The notes under the pieces were generated by a model. The model was given only the letters and a program-made list of their open reading frames with translations, searched no databases and was not told the origin of the DNA. Positions 1-10,590 of a DNA stretch of 64,000 nt are shown here, piece after piece. The translations under genes were made by a program, and so were the position numbers. The stretch is from JABFXX01 sp036489755 (lineage in GTDB: Bacteria; Myxococcota_A; Polyangia; Haliangiales; Haliangiaceae): positions 124,001 through 188,000 of the forward strand of contig DASXFD010000075.1 in NCBI GenBank assembly GCA_036489755.1, written 5' to 3'. The first letter of the stretch is position 1; every line of letters begins with the position of its first letter.

Positions 1-914
1 ACGAACGCCCACGGATGCGCGAACACCAGGTGCTTCCACGCAGCCTTGAGCGCCGCGCGCTGGTCGTCGGTCGTCGGATAGATGAACAGTGCGCCGGGTC
101 CTTCCGTGAGCGTCAGGAAGTTCGATTCCGGCCTCGACGACATGCGCGCGCGGATCTGAATCTTGTCGGTATGCGCCCACGGCACGCCGGGGGTTTCCGC
201 GAGCAAGGTGTCGTTGTCGATCTTCTTGCTGTAGCGAAGCACACCGGCGATGTCGACCGGAGCGGACGCCGTTTCCCACGGGTACAGCTTGTGGTCGACG
301 AGCAGATCGTTCGCGACGAACGCAGACGCGGTGATCGCGAGCCACGCCGACGTCGCGAGCGCGTAGTGCCGCCAGCGCGGTCGCCCGATGCGTGTCGCGA
401 ACAGCCCGAGCACGATCGGGAACGTCGCGGCGGCCGCGTTGTAGCGGACGGCAGTCGCGAGGAACAGCAGCACGTAGCCGGTGATTCGCCACCCGCGCTT
501 TTGCGAGAGCAGCGCGGCGATGCCGGCGATCAAGAAGCCCGCCATCTGCGCGTCCTTCCAGATCACGGCCATCACGATGATGTTCTGAGGGACGAGCAGG
601 ATCGCGGCCGCGACGATCGCCGCCATGCGATCCGAGATCAGCCGGCGCATGACCAGATAAAGCCCGCCGGCGAACAATCCGCTCTGCAGCACGAGCATCA
701 GGAACGGTCCCGAGATCACGTGATCGAGGACGCGCCAGATCGCCGCCATCATCGGCGGATGCCACTCGTTGTAGCCCTCGATGTGGCGAGCCTGGACGAG
801 CTGCCACTCCGAGTCGTAGCTCATGTAGCCGGGAAACGCGTAGACCAAGAACCACAGCCACCCGGCCACGAGGATCGCGCGCGCAGTGATCAGACGCTGG
901 ATCGCGGCACGCAT
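1..914 (-). CDS. GT-C-like multi-spanning membrane protein (3' end outside window)
   Basis: The gene starts at an ATG at 914 and runs off the left edge, leaving about 304 codons. The visible part opens with a short basic N-terminus, a hydrophobic helix and the motif YPGYMSYDS, then NEWHPPMMA, many hydrophobic helices, VIWKDAQMAG and VRYNAAAA. The same ordered motifs recur in three other proteins of this window (12995-14326, 14323-15666, 23751-25052), so this is one member of a paralogous family. Membrane topology and an acidic pair soon after the first helix fit GT-C glycosyltransferases that use polyprenyl-phosphate sugars; this is inference, and a DUF6020-like family is possible. It lies 11 bp behind the PIG-L-like lipoprotein gene and is probably co-transcribed with it. 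Confidence 0.8.
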   Translation of the reverse strand, partial: MRAAIQRLITARAILVAGWLWFLVYAFPGYMSYDSEWQLVQARHIEGYNEWHPPMMAAIWRVLDHVISGPFLMLVLQSGLFAGGLYLVMRRLISDRMAAIVAAAILLVPQNIIVMAVIWKDAQMAGFLIAGIAALLSQKRGWRITGYVLLFLATAVRYNAAAATFPIVLGLFATRIGRPRWRHYALATSAWLAITASAFVANDLLVDHKLYPWETASAPVDIAGVLRYSKKIDNDTLLAETPGVPWAHTDKIQIRARMSSRPESNFLTLTEGPGALFIYPTTDDQRAALKAAWKHLVFAHPWAF

Positions 915-925
915 CGCGAGCGCGT

Positions 926-2992
926 TTATAGCAGTGCGCAGGCGATCGCGTCGTCGAGGTCGGCACAGATGTCGTCGCGGCCGTCGCCATCGAGATCGCC
1001 GAGCCACACGGCGCGCGGGAACGTCGTGACCGTCAGCATCGGCACGAGCGGGCCGAATCCGCGGCCCTGGCTGCGCGCGCACTCGATGCTGCGGCCGACG
1101 ACGGTGCACACGTCGCTTTTGCCGTCGCCGTCGATGTCGCCGAGCGCGGTCAGCGCCGGATCGTCGGCGGTCGCGTCGACCACGCCGCCTCTGACAAACG
1201 AGAACAGCCACGGCACGCCGTCGGTCGTCACGCCGGCTTCGGCGGCGACGCCGCACGACAAGCCAGCGCTGCCCGTCGCGCACCAATCGACGTCGTGATC
1301 GCCGTCGAGGTCGGCGGGCCACACGTTCGAGGTGAACGCGGGCCACGACGACAGGATCGTTCCGCTCGGCGTGCACGCGACGCTCGTCGCGCCGGTGCCG
1401 CAGATTTGATCGTCCTCGATCGCGATCGAGCTCGAGGTCGCCGCGCGCGCATCGGCGTCGCCGAAAGCCGGCGAGAACGGTGCGCCGTGAAAGCCGCTCG
1501 CGGCGAGCGCGCAGATCGTGCCCGAGCTCGCGCGGCCGCATGCGTCGGGCCGACCATCGCCGTCGACGTCGCCGATGGCGAGGCTGTCGGGATCGATCGC
1601 GAGATCGCCGATCGCGATCGCCGCGCCGAAGTGACCGCTGCCGTCGCCCGGCGCGCACGCGAGCGCACCCGAGGTGACCGTGCACAGATCGGCGCGGCCG
1701 TCGCCGGTGAGATCGCCGAGCCGTACCGCGCGGCCCGTCGCGGCGATCGCCGTCGTTGCGTGCGACGTGAGCGCGAGCCGCGGCACGATCCGCCACGCCG
1801 GCGCGCGGTCGCTATCGCCGCACAATGCGGTGCGCGCGGTCGCGCCGTCGCCCGACGGTGTCAGGCAATTCAGGTGCGCGAACTCCATGTCTTGCTGTGG
1901 TGCGGGCGGCACGGCCGACCACACGTGCCCTTCATCGTCGACGAACCAGCGCTGATCGGGATCGCCGTCGCACTCGGTCGCGGCGAGCGATCCATCGGCG
2001 ACCGCGGTCAAGCAGCCTGCGGGCGATGCGAGCTCGCCCTGCGCGTCGATCGTCCACACCGGCGCGTCGGCGCATTCGCCGAGCGTGCCGCCGGCGTACA
2101 CGCACGTGTCGCCGCTCTGCAGCACGCCGGCACCGGCGCTGCGAAATCCGAACGCGTAGCGCCGCGACAGCCACTTGTCGTGCGTCGGGTCGATCGTCGA
2201 GCACGATTGGCCGCACGGCGCGCCGCACTTCGACGTGCACGCCTCGTAGCGGCCGAGGATCGGGTGCACGAAGTCGAAGATCGGCTGGATCTTGTTCGCG
2301 GGATCGTCGACGGTGTCGTAGCCGCGATACGCGATCACCGTCGGATGCTGATCGGTCGTGGCCAGTGCGAGCAACGCGAGCGCGCCGACGATCTCGTGAT
2401 CGACGTGATCGTGGCCGTGATTCGACGTGACGTCGAGCGTGTGGATCGTCGCCGGCTGCACGTCGCGCACGATCTCGGCGATCGTCGCGACGAGCCCGGC
2501 CTGATCGTACGTCGCGGTGCGCTCGGCGACCGTCGTCGACGACGCGACCGTGCCGTTCCACAGCTCGAGCAGGCTGCCCGAAAACTGGCCCTCCTCGCCG
2601 CCGTCGGGATACGCGAGGAACACGAGCGACACGTTCTCGGCGGCCAAGCGGCAGTGCTGCGCGAGGTGGCCGTCGATGTCGATCCAGCCGCAGTCCCACT
2701 TCATGTCGCCGGCCGCGGCGCCGTACGCTTCCTTGAGGCCCTGATAGCGCGGGTTCGCGGCGCCCGGCCCTTTGTTGTCGTTGCCGGCGGTGACGTAGAC
2801 GTTGGTCACGCCGCCGCCGCGCTGGACCGCTTCGATCACGTCCGGCTGCATGAACAACAGATCGTCGTCTTGATGCGCGATCAGCACGAGATCGCCGCAC
2901 GGCGCGAGCGGCAGGCCCGGTCCGAGATCGTCGTCGCCGCACGCCGCGATCGCGATGCTCCAGAACGCCACGATGACGGCAGCTGCGCGCAA
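926..2992 (-). CDS. PIG-L/LmbE-family deacetylase lipoprotein with FG-GAP repeats
   Basis: A 688-residue exported protein. A hydrophobic leader ends in IAAC (Cys18), a lipobox. The motif AHQDDD (His40-Asp44) matches the AHPDD zinc-binding motif of PIG-L deacetylases, and a second His cluster, HGHDHVDH, lies near residue 195; together they predict a zinc-dependent N-acetyl-sugar deacetylase. The second half carries a cysteine-rich lectin-like segment and five FG-GAP/VCBS-type repeats of the kind GDLDGDGRDD, usually calcium-binding propeller blades. The start appears to be TTG, as an in-frame stop lies a few codons upstream; a GTG seven codons further in is the alternative. The role is likely trimming or binding of surface glycan. 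Substrate unknown. Confidence 0.85.
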   Translation of the reverse strand: MRAAAVIVAFWSIAIAACGDDDLGPGLPLAPCGDLVLIAHQDDDLLFMQPDVIEAVQRGGGVTNVYVTAGNDNKGPGAANPRYQGLKEAYGAAAGDMKWDCGWIDIDGHLAQHCRLAAENVSLVFLAYPDGGEEGQFSGSLLELWNGTVASSTTVAERTATYDQAGLVATIAEIVRDVQPATIHTLDVTSNHGHDHVDHEIVGALALLALATTDQHPTVIAYRGYDTVDDPANKIQPIFDFVHPILGRYEACTSKCGAPCGQSCSTIDPTHDKWLSRRYAFGFRSAGAGVLQSGDTCVYAGGTLGECADAPVWTIDAQGELASPAGCLTAVADGSLAATECDGDPDQRWFVDDEGHVWSAVPPAPQQDMEFAHLNCLTPSGDGATARTALCGDSDRAPAWRIVPRLALTSHATTAIAATGRAVRLGDLTGDGRADLCTVTSGALACAPGDGSGHFGAAIAIGDLAIDPDSLAIGDVDGDGRPDACGRASSGTICALAASGFHGAPFSPAFGDADARAATSSSIAIEDDQICGTGATSVACTPSGTILSSWPAFTSNVWPADLDGDHDVDWCATGSAGLSCGVAAEAGVTTDGVPWLFSFVRGGVVDATADDPALTALGDIDGDGKSDVCTVVGRSIECARSQGRGFGPLVPMLTVTTFPRAVWLGDLDGDGRDDICADLDDAIACALL

Positions 2993-3016
2993 CGCAGATC
3001 TGTTAACACGAGCAGG

Positions 3017-4780
3017 CTAGCGACGGATCTCGAGCTGCAGCCTCGCCGCGACTGATTCACCCGTCGCGGTCACGACGTTGCCGCGACATGCCGTAACGAG
3101 CTCGGCCGCGCGCGCTGCGGGCGTGATGCCGAATGCACCGAGCGGGCCCCGGTCGGCACGGATCCACGTCACGGCGACATCGGGCCCGGCCGCGGCGACG
3201 ATCCGGCGCGCGAGCTCGGCCGCGACAACATCGGGGTTCGACGGCTCGCGGACGTAGATGATCGCGTCGACCTCGGATGCGCCGGCGATCGCCAGCCCGG
3301 TTCGAACGTCGACGCGCATCGCGGTTCGCGCGGCGTCGCTCGCACGCGCGCCGTCGCTGAAGTAGCGCATCAGCAGCGTGCCGAGCTCGAGTCGCGCGCC
3401 GTCGGTCAGCGCGATGCCATCGGCAGCGTCGACGCCATCGACACGCGTGCCGTACGTCGAGCCGAGATCGCGGATCGAGTGCCGGCCGTCACGCCACTCG
3501 ACGCGCGCCTGGCGCCGCCCGAGGCTCGTGTTTCGCACCTGAACTTCGTTGTGCGTGCGGCCGATGTTCGCGATGTCGTGCTCGGCGAGGTCCCAGATGT
3601 GACCGGCGTCGGCGCCGGATTCGCCGACGAGCCAACCGGGCGCGCCGGGCGGTCCCGTGTACGCCGGCGCCGCGAGCCATTCACCGCGCCGCGCGAGGCC
3701 TGCGCGAAACACGTCGTGCACGAGCGGCTCGTCGACGAGCGTGTCGCCCGCGCACTGGATCGCCGGGTCGACGCGGATCGAGGCGCGCAGGTCGAGTAGA
3801 TCGAGCCGAGGTCCGAGCGCGTGCGCGACCCGTTCGACGGCGGGCGCGTCGCGAGACGCGAGGCGCAGCTCGCGCAGGCTCGGCGGCACGTGATGGGCGA
3901 GTCGGCCGAGCGCGTCGCCGAACGCGTACGCGTCGAGGTCGAGCGCGCGCAGCTTCACGAGCTGCTCGAGCCCGCGCGGATCGGGATGTGGGCCGCTTCG
4001 CGTTCGCACGGCGAGTCGCTCGAGCCGGCCCGCGACCGGCTGCACGAACTGGAACCAGTCGCCGCGCGCATCGATCGACAGCTCGACGAGCGATCCGAAC
4101 CCGGCGAGCAGGTCGGTCGGATCCTCGCCGCGCGACATCGAGACGGCGAGCGAGCGCAGCTCGGGCGCTGCGGACGCGAGCGCGCGCATCGCACCGGCGT
4201 TGCCACGCAGATGGAGCTGCAGGCGTCGCAGGCGCATCGGCCGCTGCTCGACGAGCCGCCACAACGCGTCGTCGGCCAGCGAGATGGCGAGCGCCTCGAG
4301 GCGTGCGAGCGTGCCGGACGCGACGAGCGCGGAAACCGAAACCGCGTGCGCGGGCGCGTTCAGCGCGAGTGCGCGCACGTTCGCGAATGCCGGGTGCGCG
4401 ACCACGCGCTGCAGTTGCTCCGTGCTGCCGACGCCGCGGAGCGTGACCGCGGTGACGAACGGCGCGCGACGCGCGATCTCGTCGCCGTGCTCGAGAATCG
4501 CGTCTGCCGTGGCGTCGATCGCGTCGACGAAACCGCGCCCGAAACGCGCGCGATGGACGAGCCCGTCGAGCTGCGCCCACTCGGCCGCGCGCGCGAGCAG
4601 CTCGCGTTCGCGCCGATTCAACGACGCGAGCTCGGCCGGTGACAGCGCGTCGCGGGCCGCGCACTGGATCGCGACGAGCTCGCCGCGCTCGCCGCCGACT
4701 GCATCGCCCCACACGAGGCGCGGCTGATCGTCGGCAGGGTTCGCGACGCACTCGGCAAGGAGCTCGTCGTGGCCCGTCAC
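3017..4780 (-). CDS. TIGR02996 / leucine-rich-like / FHA domain protein
   Basis: A 587-residue cytoplasmic protein. Residues 1-50 (DELLAECVANPADDQPRLVW...GDxxG...RGELVAIQ) match the TIGR02996 domain known mainly from Myxococcus and Gemmata. The middle is a run of leucine-rich, irregular repeats of about 25 residues, as often follows TIGR02996. Near residues 390-460 comes an FHA domain with NIGRTHNEVQV, the RQARVEW stretch and RDLGSTYGT; FHA domains bind phosphothreonine peptides, which suggests a link to Ser/Thr kinase signalling. The C-terminal 120 residues are unassigned. GTG start at 4780. It is transcribed away from the neighbouring methyltransferase, and about 40 bp separates the two divergent starts. 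Confidence 0.8.
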   Translation of the reverse strand: MTGHDELLAECVANPADDQPRLVWGDAVGGERGELVAIQCAARDALSPAELASLNRRERELLARAAEWAQLDGLVHRARFGRGFVDAIDATADAILEHGDEIARRAPFVTAVTLRGVGSTEQLQRVVAHPAFANVRALALNAPAHAVSVSALVASGTLARLEALAISLADDALWRLVEQRPMRLRRLQLHLRGNAGAMRALASAAPELRSLAVSMSRGEDPTDLLAGFGSLVELSIDARGDWFQFVQPVAGRLERLAVRTRSGPHPDPRGLEQLVKLRALDLDAYAFGDALGRLAHHVPPSLRELRLASRDAPAVERVAHALGPRLDLLDLRASIRVDPAIQCAGDTLVDEPLVHDVFRAGLARRGEWLAAPAYTGPPGAPGWLVGESGADAGHIWDLAEHDIANIGRTHNEVQVRNTSLGRRQARVEWRDGRHSIRDLGSTYGTRVDGVDAADGIALTDGARLELGTLLMRYFSDGARASDAARTAMRVDVRTGLAIAGASEVDAIIYVREPSNPDVVAAELARRIVAAAGPDVAVTWIRADRGPLGAFGITPAARAAELVTACRGNVVTATGESVAARLQLEIRR

Positions 4781-4821
4781 GCCGCGACGAGTCTAGCCCG
4801 GACTGGTAGGATGCCGCCCCG

Positions 4822-5746
<925 letters not shown>

Positions 5747-5760
<14 letters not shown>

Positions 5761-7333
5761 AGCGGTGCTGGAAGAACGCGAAGTACGACGGGATCGCGTC
5801 GCGCCAGAACCGGATCTTCTTGCCCTCGGCAAACCCGCGCGCGACGTAGTTCACCGGCACTTCCATCGGTGATGCGCCGTTGAGCGCGAGCTTGCACGCG
5901 AGCTCGATGTCGAGCTCGAAGCCGTTCGAGCGCAGGTCGAGCCCGTCGAGGTATTCGGCGCGGAACACCTTGAACATCGTGTTCACGTCGGTGACGTGCT
6001 GCTGATAGAGCGTGTTGTACGTCTTCGCGAACACGACCTGCGCGAAGTTGAGCAAGAGCCCGCGCACCGGCGTCGCGTCGTAGCGACGGACCTTCCAGTC
6101 GTCGAGACCGAGGCTGCGCGAGCCGAGCACGAACGTCGCCTTGCGCGCGAGGATCGGCTCGAGCAACGCGTCGTAGTCGTCGATGTCGTATTCGAAGTCG
6201 GCGTCCTGGATCAGCACGATCGTGCCGGTCACGTGCTGGAGGCCCGTGCGCACGGCGTGACCTTTGCCGCGCGGCTTGTCTTCGTAGACCACGCGCACGC
6301 CGGGCCGGTTTTCGTAGCGCTGCACGATCTCGCGCGTGCCGTCGGTCGAGTTCGACTCGACGATGATCAGCTCGCGATCGATCGAGAGCTCTTTGTCGAT
6401 CACCGCATCGATCACCTGCGCCGCGTAACGCGCCTCGTTGAAGACGGGCAGGATGATCGAGACCTTCTCGCGCGACGTGTCGCGCTCGGCGCGGCCGAAC
6501 ACGCCGACGAGCGCGCCGACGCGCAGCGGCACGGCCAGCTTGCCGAGCACGCGCGTGCGGATGTCGAGCTTCTCGCCGATGTAGCCGGCGGTGCGCGTCA
6601 TCGGCTCGAGATGCTGGCGCTTGAGCACGAGGCCGCAGCGCGCACACAGCTCGGTGAGGTTGCCGGTCGCGAGGAACACCTGCTTGTAGTCGAAGAACGA
6701 CTGCCAGTAGCGGCGCATCAGGCGCGCGGGCAGCGAGTCGGCGTTCGTGTACGTGATCGCGAACAGCGTCGTGTCGGGCAGCGCCTTGACGAGCTTGTCG
6801 ACGAGCGCGCCCGGATCGCTGCACGCCTCGAGTAGCTCGTGGAGGATCACGAGCTGCGGTCCGCGCGCGAGCAGCGGCTCGAGCCAGCTGACGTCGGCGT
6901 CGGTCGCGAGCCGCTCGAACTTCGCGTCGTCGATCTCGGCCAGCTCGAGGCCGATCGCGCGCGCGGCGGGCAGATCGGCCATCTCGGGCAGGTAGCGGCC
7001 GATCACGAGCGCGCGTTCGGGTTTCGTGCCGCGGAGCTGCTCGTGATCCGTGGTGAGCTGGCCGAGCAGCTTCGCGAAGTCGGCGCAGATCAGCTCGCGG
7101 TCGCGCGAGGTGATCGGCACAGGCGCGCGCTCGATCGCGAGATAGTTGACCGGGTGCTCGCGGGCCGGATTGACGTAGACCGCGCCGCAGTTGCCGCAGC
7201 GCACGAAGCGCACGCCGGCGCGGTGGAACAGATAGCGCGGCGTATCGGCGCGACACGCGGGGCACTGCACGAATTGTTTGTGTGCGCGCGCCGTCGCGAC
7301 GGCCGCAGTTGGCGTGAACTCGAAGCTGGCCAT
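5747..7333 (-). CDS. GT2 glycosyltransferase fused to an N-terminal methyltransferase-like domain
   Basis: The ATG at 7333 is chosen because GAGGAG lies about 6 bp upstream and the longer open frame would cover the preceding gene; 528 residues. Residues 24-49 hold CPAC and CGNC zinc-ribbon pairs, and residues 60-280 resemble the body of a zinc-ribbon methyltransferase but lack a recognisable glycine-rich SAM loop (VIGRYLPEM stands in its place). From about residue 290 a clear GT2 domain begins: VSIILPVFNE, VESNSTDGT, DKPRGKGHAVRTG and the metal-binding QDADFEYD (DAD at 377-379). That domain resembles DPM1-like transferases that load sugars onto polyprenyl phosphate. Last gene of a six-gene operon. 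Confidence 0.85.
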
Positions 7334-7334
7334 A

Positions 7335-8138
7335 TCACGCTCCTCGCCGGTGGGCTTCGAACAAGATGCCTGCGGCGCCGAGCTGCCAGCGCGAGAGCAG
7401 GCGCGACTCGGCGTACGCGACCGCGTTGCCGAGCTCGAGCAAACGATTGAGCGCCGCCGCAAACCCGTGCGACTGGGCGCCGGCACCGGCGTAGTAGCGG
7501 TTCTCGCGCCACCAGAAATGCTGGATGCGCGGCAGCGTCGCGACCGCAAAGAACGTCGCGTCCATGAGCTGGCCGAGCGGGTGATAGCAGTGCTCGAGGC
7601 TGACGAGATCGAAGTCGGTCGCGAGCATGCGGCGCACGTCGGCGAACGTGAACGCTTGTACGTGCTCCTTCGTGCGCTTGTAGAGATCGGCGCCGAGCAG
7701 CGCGCGATACAGCGCGTAGGCCGACCAGCGCTCGCCTTCGATCGGCACGAACGCGACAAACCGACCGCCGGGCCGCAGCACGCGCGCCAGCTCGGTGATG
7801 AGATGCTCGGGATCGTCGACGTGCTCGAGCACGTCGGAGATCACGACCGCGTCGAACGAGAGCGCGTCGTACGGCAGATCCTTCGATGTGACTCGGCGGA
7901 AATCGATGCTCGGCTCGCGCATCGGCCAGTCGCGCACGTCGCAGCCCGAAAGCACGAGCTGCGGGCGATGCTGCGCGAACGTGCGCAAGATCTTGCCGTC
8001 GCCGGAGCCGACCTCGAGCAGGCTGCCGGTCTCGGGCAGGTGATCGAGCAGGAAGCGCGCCTTGAGCGCGGGCAAGCTGCGCTCGGCGAGATCGACCGGC
8101 TCGCTGCCCCAGCGCGGAGTTTCCGCGGCCGCGACCAT
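7335..8138 (-). CDS. Class I SAM-dependent methyltransferase
   Basis: A 267-residue protein. SAM motif I reads LLEVGSGDGK, followed by SGCDVRDW, VVISDVLEHVDDP and LRPGGRF, all typical of Methyltransf_11/23 proteins. The start ATG at 8138 shares one base with the stop of the upstream epimerase gene (TGATG), so translation is probably coupled. The next gene begins one base after its stop. It probably methylates a sugar or lipid-linked sugar made or transferred by its operon partners; the acceptor cannot be told from sequence. Confidence 0.87.
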   Translation of the reverse strand: MVAAAETPRWGSEPVDLAERSLPALKARFLLDHLPETGSLLEVGSGDGKILRTFAQHRPQLVLSGCDVRDWPMREPSIDFRRVTSKDLPYDALSFDAVVISDVLEHVDDPEHLITELARVLRPGGRFVAFVPIEGERWSAYALYRALLGADLYKRTKEHVQAFTFADVRRMLATDFDLVSLEHCYHPLGQLMDATFFAVATLPRIQHFWWRENRYYAGAGAQSHGFAAALNRLLELGNAVAYAESRLLSRWQLGAAGILFEAHRRGA

Positions 8139-9100
8139 CAGCCGAATCGCCTCGACAGGAACGGGTTCTCGTCGAGAAAGCGCAGCGTATCGAGCACGCT
8201 CGCTTCGATCGTGTGCGTCGGTGCCCAGCCGAGCCCGCGGATCCGCGCCGTGTCGAGCAGGATGCGCGGCGAATCGCCGACCCAGCCGCGCTCGCCGCCG
8301 CCGTACTCGATGCGCGGCCGCACGTTCATCGCGCGCGTGATGATCGCGATCGATTGATCGACCTCGAGCCAATCTTGGTGGCCGAGGTTGAAGATGTTGA
8401 TCGGCTCGCGCGCGCGGTCGATCGCGGTGAAGATCGCGGCGACGCAGTCGGTCACGTGCAGGTAGCTCTTCTTCTGCTTGCCGTTGCCGAGCACGGCGAG
8501 CCGCGACGGATCGGTGCGCAGCTTGTGCCAGAAGTCGATCACGTGGCCGTGGCTGTACCGCGGCCCGAGCAGCGACACGAACCGGAAGATCCACGTGTGA
8601 AACCCGAAGCCGAGCGCGTACGACGAGCACAGCCCTTCGGCCGCGACCTTCGACGTCGCGTAGAGCGAGGTCTGCACCGGAAACGGCGCGTCTTCGGGCG
8701 TCGGCACGACCGTCGCTTCGCCGTACACCGAGCCCGTCGACGAGAACGCGATGTCGGTCACGCCCGCGCCGCGCATCGCCTCGAGCACGTTTTGCGTGGC
8801 GACGATGTTCTGATCGATGCACTTGCGCGGCTCTTTGAGGTTGTCCTTGATGTCCGCGTTCGCCGCGAGGTGAAACACGAAATCGGTGCCGCGGACCGCC
8901 TCGGCGACGGCCGCGACATCGAGCAGGTCGCCTTCGACCAGGCGGAACCGCTCGCGCGCGGGCACGAGCTCGCGGAACCCGGTCGAGAAGTTGTCGATGA
9001 CCGTGACGCGTGCGCCGCGGGCGAGCAATGCGTCGACGACGTGGCTGCCGATAAAGCCGGCGCCGCCGGTGACGAGTGCGTGCCGCTCAGCCCACTGCAT
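8138..9100 (-). CDS. NAD-dependent nucleotide-sugar epimerase/dehydratase (extended SDR)
   Basis: A 320-residue Rossmann-fold protein. TGGAGFIGSH near residue 11 binds NAD(P); the catalytic triad is visible as SSTGSVYG and Tyr147-x3-Lys151 (YATSK). It is closest in feel to UDP-glucose/UDP-GlcNAc 4-epimerase-like proteins, with NADIKDN after the HLAA motif. The ATG at 9100 is preferred because GGGAAGAG precedes it and the fold normally starts a few residues before the glycine motif; a GTG at 9118 would add six residues. Member of the minus-strand glycan operon. Exact sugar unknown. Confidence 0.87.
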   Translation of the reverse strand: MQWAERHALVTGGAGFIGSHVVDALLARGARVTVIDNFSTGFRELVPARERFRLVEGDLLDVAAVAEAVRGTDFVFHLAANADIKDNLKEPRKCIDQNIVATQNVLEAMRGAGVTDIAFSSTGSVYGEATVVPTPEDAPFPVQTSLYATSKVAAEGLCSSYALGFGFHTWIFRFVSLLGPRYSHGHVIDFWHKLRTDPSRLAVLGNGKQKKSYLHVTDCVAAIFTAIDRAREPINIFNLGHQDWLEVDQSIAIITRAMNVRPRIEYGGGERGWVGDSPRILLDTARIRGLGWAPTHTIEASVLDTLRFLDENPFLSRRFG

Positions 9101-9121
9101 GGGCTCTTCCCATAGCACGGG

Positions 9122-10576
9122 CTAGCTGGCCCACGGTAGGTGCATCTCGTTGCGCCCCGAGCACGGGCAGGCGGCGGGGTCACCCTGCGTGACGTAGTTG
9201 CACAGCTCGAAGTTCCAGTAGATCCCGAGGCTGAGCACCAGCCACATCACGAACACGCCGCGGTGGCGCTTGGCGAGCACGCCCATGCCGAGAAACGGCA
9301 ACATGCCGAGCATCATGTAGCGCGTGATGCCCCAATATTCGATCGGCGCGGCGATCGCGAGGATGAACGTGATCACGCTCGAGATGACGATGAACATCCG
9401 CTCGATCGAGGCGAACCCGGCAAGCGCGCGCCGCCACGTGAGCAGCGTGATCGCGAGCAGCGCGATGTACACGACCATGTCGGCGTTTTGCGACTTGAAC
9501 CCCGACAGGAAGTACGTGAGCTCGTGGAAGCGGCCGATGCGATTCTTGTCGCCGAAGTTCCAGCGCGCGTCGAAGTAGGCGTGCCAGTTTCCGAGCTTGA
9601 GCTGGAACACCAGCATCGTCAGGAACTGACCCCAGCCGCACAACGGAATCGCGATCAGCGGCCGCCACCACTGTGGCTTGTGCGCCTTGTATTGCTGCCA
9701 CGCGGCGAACAACAGACAGCAGCCGAGCGCGAACCCGGCGTCGACCGTCGGGAGACGCAGCGCCGTCGACGCGCCGATCAGAAATGCCGAGGCGACCCAG
9801 CGCTGCTTCGTCAGCATCACGAAGCCGCCGATCGTCAGCGCCATCACCATCGCTTCGACGAGTGGCGTGACCAGGTACAGCGCGCCCGGATAGCAATTCC
9901 ACGCGAGCAGCACGCCGTAGGCTCCGACGAGCCCGAGGCGACGGATCATCGTCGGGCAGATCCATAACAAGTTGAGAATGATCGCGCACACCGTCGAGAC
10001 CAGGACGAGCGCGAAGTCGGGCTCGAGCCCGGTGAGCTTCATCGCGACGGTGCCGACGACACCGTACCCCGGCAGCCAGCCGAGCCCGCACGCGAGGTAC
10101 GCGTTGCCGTTCGCCTTCTTCGGATCTTTCGGGCATGCGTAGAGGCCGCGCAGCGCGGTGCCGATGTAGTGCTGCGCGTCCATGCGCGACACGACGAGGC
10201 GCGACCACTTCGGTGGCTGCCGCGGGAATCCGTTGAGCGCGCCGGCGTGGAGATCCGTGAACTGGAGGTGCGCGCCCGGCGCGAGATCGAACGGGATGTT
10301 GAGTCGCGTGTGGCCGGCGCGCGCGAACGCCGCGAGGTGCCCGAACGCGAGCGCGACCGCGATGATGAGCTGGACCCAGCGGACCCGCCCCCAGTGCCCG
10401 GCGAATTTCGCGACCTGCCGTTTCTTCTCGGCGATCGACGCGGCTAGCGGCGATCGGGCAGGCGGCTCGGGCTCGACCACGCCGATCGCTTCCTCGACCG
10501 GCGACTCGGCGTCAGGTTTGGCAGCCGGCGGCGCGGTCGCCTCCGGCTCGGCTGCATCATTGCCGTCGCCAGCCAT
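9122..10576 (-). CDS. PIG-V-like GT-C membrane protein, tandem paralogue B
   Basis: A 484-residue protein. The first 60 residues are acidic, Pro/Ala-rich and cytoplasmic-looking; about ten hydrophobic helices follow. Just after the first helix and an extracytoplasmic loop comes SRMDAQHYIG (130-139), which matches the RWDxxHY motif of PIG-V-type mannosyltransferases, where the Asp is catalytic. The C-terminal tail ends with ELCNYVTQGDPAACPCSGR, a cysteine-rich motif shared with its neighbour at 10591-11985. The two proteins align over most of their length, so they are a tandem duplication. Predicted role: transfer of a sugar from a polyprenyl-phosphate donor outside the inner membrane (inference). 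Confidence 0.8.
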   Translation of the reverse strand: MAGDGNDAAEPEATAPPAAKPDAESPVEEAIGVVEPEPPARSPLAASIAEKKRQVAKFAGHWGRVRWVQLIIAVALAFGHLAAFARAGHTRLNIPFDLAPGAHLQFTDLHAGALNGFPRQPPKWSRLVVSRMDAQHYIGTALRGLYACPKDPKKANGNAYLACGLGWLPGYGVVGTVAMKLTGLEPDFALVLVSTVCAIILNLLWICPTMIRRLGLVGAYGVLLAWNCYPGALYLVTPLVEAMVMALTIGGFVMLTKQRWVASAFLIGASTALRLPTVDAGFALGCCLLFAAWQQYKAHKPQWWRPLIAIPLCGWGQFLTMLVFQLKLGNWHAYFDARWNFGDKNRIGRFHELTYFLSGFKSQNADMVVYIALLAITLLTWRRALAGFASIERMFIVISSVITFILAIAAPIEYWGITRYMMLGMLPFLGMGVLAKRHRGVFVMWLVLSLGIYWNFELCNYVTQGDPAACPCSGRNEMHLPWAS

Positions 10577-10590
10577 GCGCCGACGTCATA

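Noticed and set aside
7334..7759. An extension of the GT2 fusion gene upstream to 7759
   Set aside because: It overlaps the coding region of the upstream methyltransferase in another frame, and a good GAGGAG ribosome-binding site points to the ATG at 7333.
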